In this document: positions 1-8,174 of the stretch, piece after piece
Layout of the letters: each line of letters starts with the position of its first letter
How positions within the stretch are numbered: position 1 is the stretch's first letter
Source of the DNA: Anaerolineae bacterium CG2_30_57_67
GTDB lineage: Bacteria; Chloroflexota; Anaerolineae; Anaerolineales; Villigracilaceae
Direction: 5' to 3'
Assembly: GCA_001872455.1 (NCBI GenBank)
Contig: MNXJ01000057.1
Span: forward strand, 124,001-188,000
DNA length: 64,000 bases
Notes under the pieces: model-generated
Told to the model about the DNA's origin: nothing
Databases searched by the model: none
What the model saw: the letters and a program-made list of their open reading frames with translations, nothing else
Translations under genes and position numbers: made by a program

Positions 1-1374
1 GGACTTTGCCAGCGGCTTCATCTCGGCAGTGTAGGTATTGGCGGTTCCGTGGTCAAGAATCAAAATGCCGATGACGGCGCTGCCGACCAGTAGCGGCACG
101 CCCATCCACGAGCTAATGTGCGCGGTTTCTTCGCGCACGTCCCAGCGTGGGTCTTGGCGCACATCGGCCAGGATGAGCGGTTCGCGCGTGGTGACGATTT
201 CATGAATGATGGGGTCTTCCTGCTCGGGGCGCAGGTAGTAGCTATCGGGGTGGTGAATTTCTTCCAGACGTTCCTGGTCGTAACTGATTCCGCCTACTTG
301 ACGGCGTTTCCCCTGTGATTCAACTAGTTGAATGCTGGCAGTGCCGAAGCTGAGCAGACGCGGCAATTGTTGCAACAGGCGTTGAACAACAATGTCCAAT
401 TGCAACGACTCGCCGGTAATACGCGCCATGTCCGAAAGCGTATCGGCCACCTGGCGGCGATATTGTTCTTGCTGGTACAGCTGCGCGTTTTGAATCGAAC
501 CGGCGATTTGGGCTGCCAGCGTGCTGAGAATGGCCTGGTCTTCTTCGCTGAAAAAATTGATCTTGTCAGAGTGAATATTGAGGACGCCCAAAAGGTTGTT
601 GCCGGTAAAAACTGGCAGCGCCATCTCGGCGCGTATATTTGGCAACAACGGGTTGGCAAGCCAGTTTGGATCCTGGCTGACGTCGTTATCTACCACCACC
701 TGGCGGCTACGGGCCGCGCGGGCGACAATGGAAACGGGTTGGTCAATCTCAACTTCGCGCGCGCCGTGCGTGCCCTGGTGTTCGTCATCTTCCTGCCAGC
801 CGCAGGCTTGCACTTTTAGCGTGTGCTGGTTACTTTCCAACAGGAAGATGTGGGCGTGATACAGGTTGAAACGGCGTTGGGTGAGATGTACCGCTTCTTC
901 GAGCAGGGGTTGTAGTTCGAGAATGGTCGAAATGCGGGTGGAAATTTCGGCAATCGCCTGCAGCTGCTGGGCCGATTTGCCGGTCTTCTGGAAGAGCTGC
1001 GCATTTTGCAGCGCCAGGCTCAGCTGGTCTACCACCTGACGTAATAATAATCGGTCATCTTCCTGCCAGACGCGGTGTGAATCGTCCACCACTTCCAGCG
1101 AAGTGAGGCCATCTTCTTGTTCAAAGGGAATGGCAAGCGTGGAAAGGTTGTCGCGCGAGGTTTGCGTGACGGTGACTGCGGACGATGGCAACATCCCAGT
1201 CAGTGCGCGGGTGTTGACCTGACGGGAGGCGGGTACCGGTTCTGCCGCAGTTATTTTTTTGGTCGGCTTTTTGGGCAGGGCAACTTCTCGCGGGGTTGCG
1301 GCTTCCTGCTCAGTGGGCTTGATGTCGCCAAAGATCTTATTCAGCCTTTTGCGCATTTCCTTGTTGTCTGACAT
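1..1374 (-). CDS. Multi-GAF cytoplasmic protein, partial (C-terminus beyond the left edge)
   Basis: The frame is open from the ATG at 1374 to the window edge (458 codons), so the C-terminus is not visible. There is no membrane segment. After a Lys/Pro/Ala-rich linker (about residues 15-75), residues 80-130 resemble only the second half of a GAF domain, ending in ALQNAQLF. A complete GAF follows at about 145-300 (FNLYHAHIFLLE, then NPLLPNIRAEMALPVF) and another at about 315-450. The start overlaps the parA stop by 38 bases, so it is the last visible gene of the sensor operon. GAF domains bind small ligands or mediate dimerisation. Being the last and only open-ended gene, it could carry the output domain of the whole locus (kinase, phosphatase or cyclase), but nothing in the window shows this. 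Confidence 0.85.
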   Translation of the reverse strand, partial: MSDNKEMRKRLNKIFGDIKPTEQEAATPREVALPKKPTKKITAAEPVPASRQVNTRALTGMLPSSAVTVTQTSRDNLSTLAIPFEQEDGLTSLEVVDDSHRVWQEDDRLLLRQVVDQLSLALQNAQLFQKTGKSAQQLQAIAEISTRISTILELQPLLEEAVHLTQRRFNLYHAHIFLLESNQHTLKVQACGWQEDDEHQGTHGAREVEIDQPVSIVARAARSRQVVVDNDVSQDPNWLANPLLPNIRAEMALPVFTGNNLLGVLNIHSDKINFFSEEDQAILSTLAAQIAGSIQNAQLYQQEQYRRQVADTLSDMARITGESLQLDIVVQRLLQQLPRLLSFGTASIQLVESQGKRRQVGGISYDQERLEEIHHPDSYYLRPEQEDPIIHEIVTTREPLILADVRQDPRWDVREETAHISSWMGVPLLVGSAVIGILILDHGTANTYTAEMKPLAKS

Positions 1375-2128
1375 AGTCAACTAACTCCTGAGCAAGAATA
1401 CGGTATTGTTGTGAGCCGCGGCTGTTGGGGCGATACTGGCTGATGGGAATCCCCACGATGGGGCTTTCACGCAGGCGCGTGTCAATTTCGATCACTGCGG
1501 TAAACAACCCGGCGCCGAAAGTTTGTTGCAACTGCTCGCGGATGGCGCGGTGGGCGCGGTTGCGTTCATCCAGTAAGGTGATGAGAATGCGATACGCCAG
1601 ATCGGGGTTGCTATCTTTGCGAATGCGCCGGATGATGGTCATCATGTCACGCAGGGCGTAGGCTGAAAAATATTCTGCTTGGGTGGGGATAACCAGTAAA
1701 TTGGCCGCAGTCAGCGCGTTGGTGGTAATGGCGCCCATGGATGGCGGACAATCCATCAGAATATAGTCAAATTTTTGTGCTTCGGGGCTTTTAAGCGCAT
1801 CGCGCAAAATGAACTGGTAGTTCATCCGAACCGGTAAAAAATGTTCCGCATCTACCATGCGCGAGGAGGAAGCCACCAGCTGTAAGTTGGTCGTTTGGGT
1901 GGTCTGAATGCTGTCTTGCAGAGCCGACCCATCCAGTAAAATTTCGGCGCTGGTGTGGGCGCTTTTGCCCGGCTCCAGCCCGTTTGCCAGCGTCAGATTG
2001 GCCTGCGGGTCAAGATCGAGCAGTAAAACCTGGCTGCCCAATTCTGCCAGCGCCGCGCCAAGCGCGTAGGTGGTGGTGGTTTTGGCGACCCCGCCTTTTT
2101 CGTTGGAAAACGCGATGATATAGCTCAT
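1337..2128 (-). CDS. ParA/Soj-type ATPase inside the sensor operon
   Basis: This 263-residue protein is a ParA-family deviant Walker ATPase of the short Soj type, with no N-terminal DNA-binding extension. Visible motifs are the deviant Walker A KGGVAKTT (residues 11-18) with its signature lysine, LLLDLDPQANLT in switch I, and the Walker B-like YILMDCPPSMG. ParA proteins form ATP-dependent dimers that bind nucleoid DNA nonspecifically and position plasmids, chromosomes or protein clusters. No parB gene and no parS-like site is adjacent, and the gene lies 11 bases after one GAF sensor gene and overlaps the next. The context suggests positioning of a sensor complex, as orphan ParA proteins (ParC, PpfA) do for chemosensory arrays. 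The family call is firm; that role is inference. Confidence 0.93.
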   Translation of the reverse strand: MSYIIAFSNEKGGVAKTTTTYALGAALAELGSQVLLLDLDPQANLTLANGLEPGKSAHTSAEILLDGSALQDSIQTTQTTNLQLVASSSRMVDAEHFLPVRMNYQFILRDALKSPEAQKFDYILMDCPPSMGAITTNALTAANLLVIPTQAEYFSAYALRDMMTIIRRIRKDSNPDLAYRILITLLDERNRAHRAIREQLQQTFGAGLFTAVIEIDTRLRESPIVGIPISQYRPNSRGSQQYRILAQELVDYVRQQGNAQKAE

Positions 2129-2139
2129 GCTGTCTCCTG

Positions 2140-3906
2140 CTATTTTTCCTGTGCTGAAGCGCTTTTTACAATGCGGATGTCTTTGACCTTGAGCGCTTGT
2201 TTGATTTCGTCCAGCGCAATTTGGAGCATCTCTGCCGGGTCGTTGGTGCTGCGAATTTTAGAGGTGATTTCGCTGACGGTTTTTTCCCGCTCTGCGCGGC
2301 GGGAGGTTTCCTCGAACAGACGGGCGTTTTCCATCGAAAGCCCAACGCGCTCGGCCACGGCCTGTACCAATTCGATTTGTTCGCGGCTGATTTCGTCCAC
2401 GTCGTCGGCGGCGCGGATGTTGAGAATGCCAACCACCTCGTTGCGCACTTTGAGCGGCACCGATAAAGTAGCGTTGGTCTCGCCTTTTTGCGCAAGGAGA
2501 AAATTTCCTTGTGCCAGCGCCAGTCGAATTTCTGGCAGGTCAAGCGCTTTCTCCAGCGCTTGTGGGCCCAGTGGGCCGGTGCGGAACCCGGCGAAGGACG
2601 ATTCGCTGGTTGCACGTGTCCACTCGCGGCGCAGATACTGCTGGTAGACGGTTTGGGATTCGGCCAGCGCACGGGTCGCATCGGAGAACAGGCGCGCATT
2701 TTCGATGGCGATGGCAACCTGGTTGGCAAGTGTTGAAAGCGCCTGAATGTCGTCTTCGCTGAAGGCGTTTGGCTCTATGCTCTGAACATCCAGCGCGCCA
2801 ATCAGACGTTCTCCCACGCGCAGGGGCAAAGCCATTTCGGAGCGCGTTTTTGACAGGTCGGGGTTGCGAAAGTAGACCTCGTCTTCGCCAGTTTTTAGGG
2901 CAATGCGCGGCTGACTGGTTTTGATGACTGTGCCAACAATGCCTTCGCCGATGCGTAGCTTGTGTTTGCGCGCCAACATGCGCTGACCGCCTTTGGAGTT
3001 GCTGGCATTTAGCAGGGCATATTCGCCAGATGGATCAACGAAAAAAATGCCAACGTGGTAAAAATTAAATTGTGAACTGATGACCTGGGTAACATTTTTC
3101 AGTAGTTCGGCCTGGTCGCGGATGTTGGCAATGGTTTGGGCCACTTCGGAGACGGCCTGAAATTGCGCCAGCCGGCGCTGTTCGATGGCATTGATTTTTT
3201 CCATCTGCTCGCCGCGCGTTGTCAGCTCGCGCGATTGTTCGGCTAGTTCGCGCGTGCGCTCTTCGATGCGTTCTTCCAGCGAGGCTTGCAGGGCGCGCAA
3301 TTCTTCGTTTGTTTTGGCCTGATCTACGGCGTTTTCTTCCGCATGGATGGCGTTTTCGTTTAGACGAATCACTAACAAGCGCAAGAGTCCTCCGGCAATC
3401 AACGCGATAATTGAGGCGATTACCAGGTCGCCGATGTCGGCGCGCAACCCTTCGGCGGTGACCAGCCAGCCGTTGATTTCGCTGAGCGCGGTGATGAAAA
3501 TGGTGAGATAAACCAGCCCGCCGTAAACGAAAATTCCGCGCTCGCCGCCGGTCAGCCCGCCGATAATTACCACCAGCAGCATGGCCGGTGCGGTGATATC
3601 GTGAATGCCGTTGCCATTCCATAGGATGAAAGTGAGACCAATCCAGAGCCCGGCTGGGGTGATGATCCGGGCCAAGGTTTCCTTCCCCTGGCTCAAAAAA
3701 TAACCAGACAGTGCGGCAACAAAAACAATTATTCCTGCGCTGATCAGCAATTGCCATGAGTGAATTAGGGCAAAATTTACCAGTCCGCCGATGGATGCGC
3801 CAATCGCGCTAAATAAAATAATGGCGCGCAACATGCGATAGTCGGAGCGCTTTTCGCTGGACTGGATTTCCTTTGGAATGAGAAAATTTTCGAAAGCGGC
3901 TTTCAT
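2140..3906 (-). CDS. Multi-pass membrane sensor with coiled coil and two GAF domains
   Basis: The protein has 588 residues. About six hydrophobic segments fill residues 25-180, a charged coiled coil spans about 185-245, GAF1 about 255-400 and a more diverged GAF2 about 430-545. A short tail (550-588) resembles only the beginning of another GAF. GAF1 carries the locus-wide signature FNFYHVGIFFVD, GGQRMLARKHKL and SEMALPLRVG. The linker between the GAFs has the recurrent QYLRREW motif. No extracellular ligand domain, HAMP, kinase or other output is present, so the membrane block itself is the probable input. The start overlaps the upstream sensor's stop by four bases (ATGA), implying translational coupling. 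Confidence 0.88.
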   Translation of the reverse strand: MKAAFENFLIPKEIQSSEKRSDYRMLRAIILFSAIGASIGGLVNFALIHSWQLLISAGIIVFVAALSGYFLSQGKETLARIITPAGLWIGLTFILWNGNGIHDITAPAMLLVVIIGGLTGGERGIFVYGGLVYLTIFITALSEINGWLVTAEGLRADIGDLVIASIIALIAGGLLRLLVIRLNENAIHAEENAVDQAKTNEELRALQASLEERIEERTRELAEQSRELTTRGEQMEKINAIEQRRLAQFQAVSEVAQTIANIRDQAELLKNVTQVISSQFNFYHVGIFFVDPSGEYALLNASNSKGGQRMLARKHKLRIGEGIVGTVIKTSQPRIALKTGEDEVYFRNPDLSKTRSEMALPLRVGERLIGALDVQSIEPNAFSEDDIQALSTLANQVAIAIENARLFSDATRALAESQTVYQQYLRREWTRATSESSFAGFRTGPLGPQALEKALDLPEIRLALAQGNFLLAQKGETNATLSVPLKVRNEVVGILNIRAADDVDEISREQIELVQAVAERVGLSMENARLFEETSRRAEREKTVSEITSKIRSTNDPAEMLQIALDEIKQALKVKDIRIVKSASAQEK

Positions 3907-6188
3907 TGCTCACCTGTTTTGGGCTGGTCGTCGGGCTCTTCTGTTGGGTTGGCAAACTGGATGACGATGTCTGAACCGGGCAGAGCGCGACCCAACTCAG
4001 CGACGGTGGTTTGCAGGACGTTGCGCATGTTGACCGAAGCGCTGATTTTGGTAGCGATTTGGCTGATGGCCTGTTCTTTGGAGGCGCGGCGTTGTGACTC
4101 GTCCAGTAGGCGGGCATTTTCGAGCGCAACCGCCACACGATTGGCGATTTCCTGGGTGATGGTTAATTCGTCCTGTTTCCAGTTCTTTTTGCCAGATGCG
4201 CGCACATTCAGAACGCCGATGGTTTCACCGCGCAAGAGAATCGGAATTGCCAGCGATCCGCGATTGTTTTCTTCGTCAAAGCCGGTTTGCAGCGTGCCTT
4301 CTTGATTGGCTTTTTGAATTTCAGGGGAGGAAAGCGGGGCTTCCAGCGCCTGGGTCTTGCCGTTTTCATAGTGGAAGCCGAGTAGCTTTTCGACGCGGGC
4401 GATGCGTCCCCATTCCTGACGCAGATATTGGCGGTAGATGGTTTCGACCTCCGACAGCGATTTTTTGGTTTCTTCAAATAGACGGTCGTTTTCGATGGCG
4501 ATGCTGATTTGGTCGGCCAGCGTGGAGAGTACGCGAATATCTTCCTGGTTGAAGGCGTTGGCTTCGGTGCTTTGCACATCCAGCGCGCCGATGACACCTT
4601 TACTGGAGTGCAGCGGGAGCGCCATCTCGGAGTGGGTATTGGGCAGGTCGGGGTTGTCAAAGTAGACAGCGTCCATGCCGGTATCCAGCGCAATACGCGG
4701 GTTACCGCTTCCGGTGACGTAACCGACGATGCCGACTTTGCCTACTTTTAGTTTGTGACCGCGCGCCAACATGCGTTCGCCGCCAGCGCTGTTGGCGGCC
4801 ACCAAAACGGCGTATTCGCGTGCCTCGTCCACCAAAAAAATGCCGGTGTGGTAGAAGCCAAATTTTTCGCTGATGAGGCGTGTAACGGAGGGCAAAATAT
4901 CCTCAATTTTTTGCAGTGACGCGATTTCGCTGGCGACTTCGGCGATGGCTTCCAACTGTGCCGCGCGGCGCTTAGTTTGGGCATTGACTTCGGCCAGTTC
5001 AGTAGACTGGCGTGCCAGAACTTGCGAGCGGTTTTCCAATTCAAGTGTGCGTTCCTGCACGCGGTTTTCCAGCGTACCGATCAGTTCGCGCAGTTGGGTG
5101 GTCATGGCGTTGAAGGTGTTTCCAAGTTGTTCAAACTCGTCGCCGCTGTGAATATTCACATTGCGGCTCATGTTGCCATTGGCAATCTCGTGCGCTGTGT
5201 CGGTTAGCGCGCGAATTGGGCGCAGGACGCTGGCGCCGTAAATAAAAATGATGGCGACGGCGCTTGCCAGTACAGTGAAAATCAGCGCAAGATTGATAAG
5301 CAATTGGCGAAGATTGGCATTGACAGCTGCGGTGCGGTCTTCAATGATGTCCACCACGCCGATTACCTCGCCCGAATAGTCGTACAGCGGGGCGCTGTAA
5401 ATGGCAAAGGTGTGACCGTTCTCCACCACCCGGCTGAGGGTTTTATTGCCTTGCAATGCGGCGAGATACGCCGCCGGAGTATTTAGCGTTGGCGCTTTCA
5501 ACGTGCTGGTTTGGAAGACTAACTCTTTGATGGGCGGTTTGGCGTCTGTGTTGGCGGTTACGAACGTTGCCAGGTCGGCTTGTTCTTTTTCGAGCCAGAG
5601 TGACCAATTCACACCGTATTCACCGCGCAAAGATGCCAGGATTTGAACATCCACATTCAGCCCAAATTCAACGGTGCCGATATGTTGGCCTGAATACTGT
5701 ACTGGCACAACGCCGCGCACACCCAGCCCGCCGCGTCCTACTTCCAGCCCGCCGACAGGCTTGCCGGTGCGGTTGGCTTCCACCACCGTGGCGCGAAAGG
5801 CGCTCAAGTCGTCGCCAAATTTATCGAGTTGGTGCAGGCGTAAAAATGATGTTGCCGGGGGTAGGTGATACTGATATTGTGGAATACCAAACTGTTGGTT
5901 GAGTTGTTGGTAACTTTCCAGCGTCAGTGCGGTCAGTTTCTCGCGGTCATGTTCGGCAAAGGCGGCCTGAATATCGGGGTTGGTGGCCGCCTGTGTCGCC
6001 AGCCCGAGCGCAAATTGCTTGGCCGATTCAATTTTCTCATCGAAGGACTCGTAGTAATGTTCAAAGTCTGCTTCGGCGGTGTGTTGATTGGCGTTAACCG
6101 TGCTGAAATACTGATACGCCAACAAGCCAACCAGCGCGATGGCAAACCAGAGCATAATGGGCAATAATAATTTTCGCAGTACCTGCAT
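3903..6188 (-). CDS. dCache-HAMP-GAF-GAF membrane sensor
   Basis: The 761 residues run in order: TM1 (5-26), an extracytoplasmic Cache-type domain (about 35-285), TM2 (295-317), HAMP (318-370), coiled coil (370-415), GAF1 (420-570), a linker with YLRQEW (about 587-592), GAF2 (600-695) and a GAF-stub tail (700-761). The Cache region resembles the dCache_3 family (RLHQLDKFGDDLSAFR, then GLEVGRGGLGVRGVVPV), which senses small periplasmic or external molecules in chemoreceptors and kinases. The sensor has all the usual input and relay parts but no transmitter domain. It sits 2 bases downstream of the next sensor and overlaps the following one by 4. Its ligand cannot be told from sequence. Confidence 0.9.
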   Translation of the reverse strand: MQVLRKLLLPIMLWFAIALVGLLAYQYFSTVNANQHTAEADFEHYYESFDEKIESAKQFALGLATQAATNPDIQAAFAEHDREKLTALTLESYQQLNQQFGIPQYQYHLPPATSFLRLHQLDKFGDDLSAFRATVVEANRTGKPVGGLEVGRGGLGVRGVVPVQYSGQHIGTVEFGLNVDVQILASLRGEYGVNWSLWLEKEQADLATFVTANTDAKPPIKELVFQTSTLKAPTLNTPAAYLAALQGNKTLSRVVENGHTFAIYSAPLYDYSGEVIGVVDIIEDRTAAVNANLRQLLINLALIFTVLASAVAIIFIYGASVLRPIRALTDTAHEIANGNMSRNVNIHSGDEFEQLGNTFNAMTTQLRELIGTLENRVQERTLELENRSQVLARQSTELAEVNAQTKRRAAQLEAIAEVASEIASLQKIEDILPSVTRLISEKFGFYHTGIFLVDEAREYAVLVAANSAGGERMLARGHKLKVGKVGIVGYVTGSGNPRIALDTGMDAVYFDNPDLPNTHSEMALPLHSSKGVIGALDVQSTEANAFNQEDIRVLSTLADQISIAIENDRLFEETKKSLSEVETIYRQYLRQEWGRIARVEKLLGFHYENGKTQALEAPLSSPEIQKANQEGTLQTGFDEENNRGSLAIPILLRGETIGVLNVRASGKKNWKQDELTITQEIANRVAVALENARLLDESQRRASKEQAISQIATKISASVNMRNVLQTTVAELGRALPGSDIVIQFANPTEEPDDQPKTGEQ

Positions 6189-6190
6189 GG

Positions 6191-8164
6191 TTAAGCCTCG
6201 CGGTTAGCGTTTTCGGAGCGGTCAGCGTCGTTTTTCAACTGGAGGATGATTTCGGAGCCGGGCAGGGTGCGTCCCAGTTCCTCAACGGCGGTTTGCAAGA
6301 TGTTGCGCATGTTGACTGAAGCGCTCAGGTGTGACGAGATTGCGCCGATGGTGCTTTCGAGCGCCGCGCGGGAGCGCGAGTCTTCCACCAACCGGGCGTT
6401 TTCAATTGCCAGGCTGACACGTTCAGCGATGGCGCTAGCAATGTCTCTCTCATCTTCCAACAGGGCGCGTTGGGTATTGGTTTGCACGTTGATGACGCCA
6501 ATTACCTCGCCGCGTAGCTTGAGTGGAATTGCCAGCGTGGTGGTTTTTCCCTGCGAAAGATTTAATTCGCCGGTGGCGAGCGCCTCGCGCGCTTCGTAGG
6601 TTTCCAGCGGCTGAAGCAGGGGTTGCGCACCCGCCAGGGAATAACGATAGCCAATATGGTCGCTTTCTTGCGTTACTTTTTTCCACTCGCGGCTGACGTA
6701 CTGACGGTAAGTCGTTTCGGCCTCGGCTAGTGATTTTTGTGTTTCCTCGAATAAGCGCGCATTTTGCAGGGCGACGCTAACCTGGTCGGCCAGGATGGTG
6801 AAAATTTCCAGGTCGCGCGCATCAAAGGCGTGCGCTTCTTTGCTCTGTACATCCAGCGCGCCGATGATTTGTGCGCCGATTTTGAGTGGCAACGCCATCT
6901 CGGAGCGGGTGTCGGGCAGTTCGGGGTTGTTGAAGAATGTTTGGTCAGAATCGGTATCAAGCGCGATGCGCGGGTTGCCGCTGCCGGTAACATATCCTAC
7001 GATTCCGGCCTCGCCAACGCGCAGACGGTGACCGTTTTTCAGTAGACGTTGGCCGCCCTCGCTGTTGGATGCGCTCAAGATGGCGTATTTCTCGTCTTCG
7101 CTCAATAAAAAAATTCCGACGTGATAAAAGCCAAATTGAGCGCTTACCACACTGGCGATACGAGGTAATAATTCTTTCAAATTTTGCACGGAGGTGATGG
7201 CGCGTCCCACCTGCGCCACGGTTTGTAGTTCGGCGGCGCGGCGTTGCTGGTCTTGCGAAATCGTGTTGAGCGTTTGGGTTTGCTCTTCCAACGCGGACGT
7301 GCGTTCCTGTACGCGTTGTTCCAGTCCGCTCACCAGGTCATCTACCTTATGCGCCATTTCGTTAAAGGCGCTGGAGAGCTGCCCGATTTCATCGTTATTT
7401 TCGATGTCAGTGCGGTAAGAAAAGTCGCCCGAGGTAATTCGCAATGCGCCTTCCGTCAGGCGGGTAATCGGGTTGGCCAACTGCCCGCCGATGAGCCAGC
7501 CTGCCAGCGCAAAAATGGGCAGAAAAAATACAATCGTCCACAGCGTGCTGCGCAGGGTATTGTTGCGCGCCTCGGTCAGCGCGTTGGCCGAAAGATCCAG
7601 CCCAAGTACACCTTCGCGCGTGCCGTCTGGGCGGTAGAATGGCGCGTAGGCCGAGAGCCAGGTTCCCCACGAGTCGGTGTATGTGCTTTTTTCGGCCATC
7701 GGCTGGTTCATGGCAGCAAAATTTTCAACCAGTAACGCTCCAGCGTCAGGGTAGGTTTCGCCCAGTTTGGCTGGGCCGCGCAAGACCGAAAGCACCGGGC
7801 TGACGCTGTCCACTACAAAGTAGATTTCGCCTTTTTCGTTTTGCCGCATGGTGTAGACCGAGCCGATGTCTGCGTCGGTGTTGATGATGGCTTCGTTTGT
7901 GGCGCGCAGGGCGCGGAAGATGCTGTTGCCCTCGTCGCTGGGGCGCGTCAACGTGACGTGCAAATTAGCGTCTTGTTCCAGCGCGGCCAATGTTACCATG
8001 CTCAAGGCACGCTGGCGCAGTTGCTCGGTAATTTGTGCCTGTACCACCGTAAATACCACCCAACCGGTGAGCAGCGAGACAGACACGGCGATGAACAAAA
8101 AGGCCAATGCCAGGCGTGAGCGAATGTTGAGGGTGCCTTGGGGTGTCAGAAAAGTTCGTTGCAC
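6191..8164 (-). CDS. Single-sensor-domain HAMP-GAF-GAF membrane protein
   Basis: The 657-residue protein has TM1 at about 17-38, a smaller extracytoplasmic domain (about 39-205) and TM2 at about 205-228. HAMP (228-280), a coiled coil, GAF1 (about 325-470), a linker with TYRQYVSREW and GAF2 (about 500-600) follow. The tail holds NMRNILQTAVEELGRTLPG. The GAF1 core YVTGSGNPRIALDT is identical to that of the neighbouring 761-residue sensor, pointing to recent duplication of the cytoplasmic half, while the extracytoplasmic part differs. No kinase, GGDEF or methyl-accepting domain is present. Gaps of 10 and 2 bases to its neighbours support co-transcription. Confidence 0.88.
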   Translation of the reverse strand: MQRTFLTPQGTLNIRSRLALAFLFIAVSVSLLTGWVVFTVVQAQITEQLRQRALSMVTLAALEQDANLHVTLTRPSDEGNSIFRALRATNEAIINTDADIGSVYTMRQNEKGEIYFVVDSVSPVLSVLRGPAKLGETYPDAGALLVENFAAMNQPMAEKSTYTDSWGTWLSAYAPFYRPDGTREGVLGLDLSANALTEARNNTLRSTLWTIVFFLPIFALAGWLIGGQLANPITRLTEGALRITSGDFSYRTDIENNDEIGQLSSAFNEMAHKVDDLVSGLEQRVQERTSALEEQTQTLNTISQDQQRRAAELQTVAQVGRAITSVQNLKELLPRIASVVSAQFGFYHVGIFLLSEDEKYAILSASNSEGGQRLLKNGHRLRVGEAGIVGYVTGSGNPRIALDTDSDQTFFNNPELPDTRSEMALPLKIGAQIIGALDVQSKEAHAFDARDLEIFTILADQVSVALQNARLFEETQKSLAEAETTYRQYVSREWKKVTQESDHIGYRYSLAGAQPLLQPLETYEAREALATGELNLSQGKTTTLAIPLKLRGEVIGVINVQTNTQRALLEDERDIASAIAERVSLAIENARLVEDSRSRAALESTIGAISSHLSASVNMRNILQTAVEELGRTLPGSEIILQLKNDADRSENANREA

Positions 8165-8174
8165 GGCAATCTCC

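Noticed and set aside
1337-2128. Plasmid or chromosome partition locus
   Set aside because: No parB, no parS-like repeats and no replication genes; the gene is co-directional with and overlaps sensor genes.
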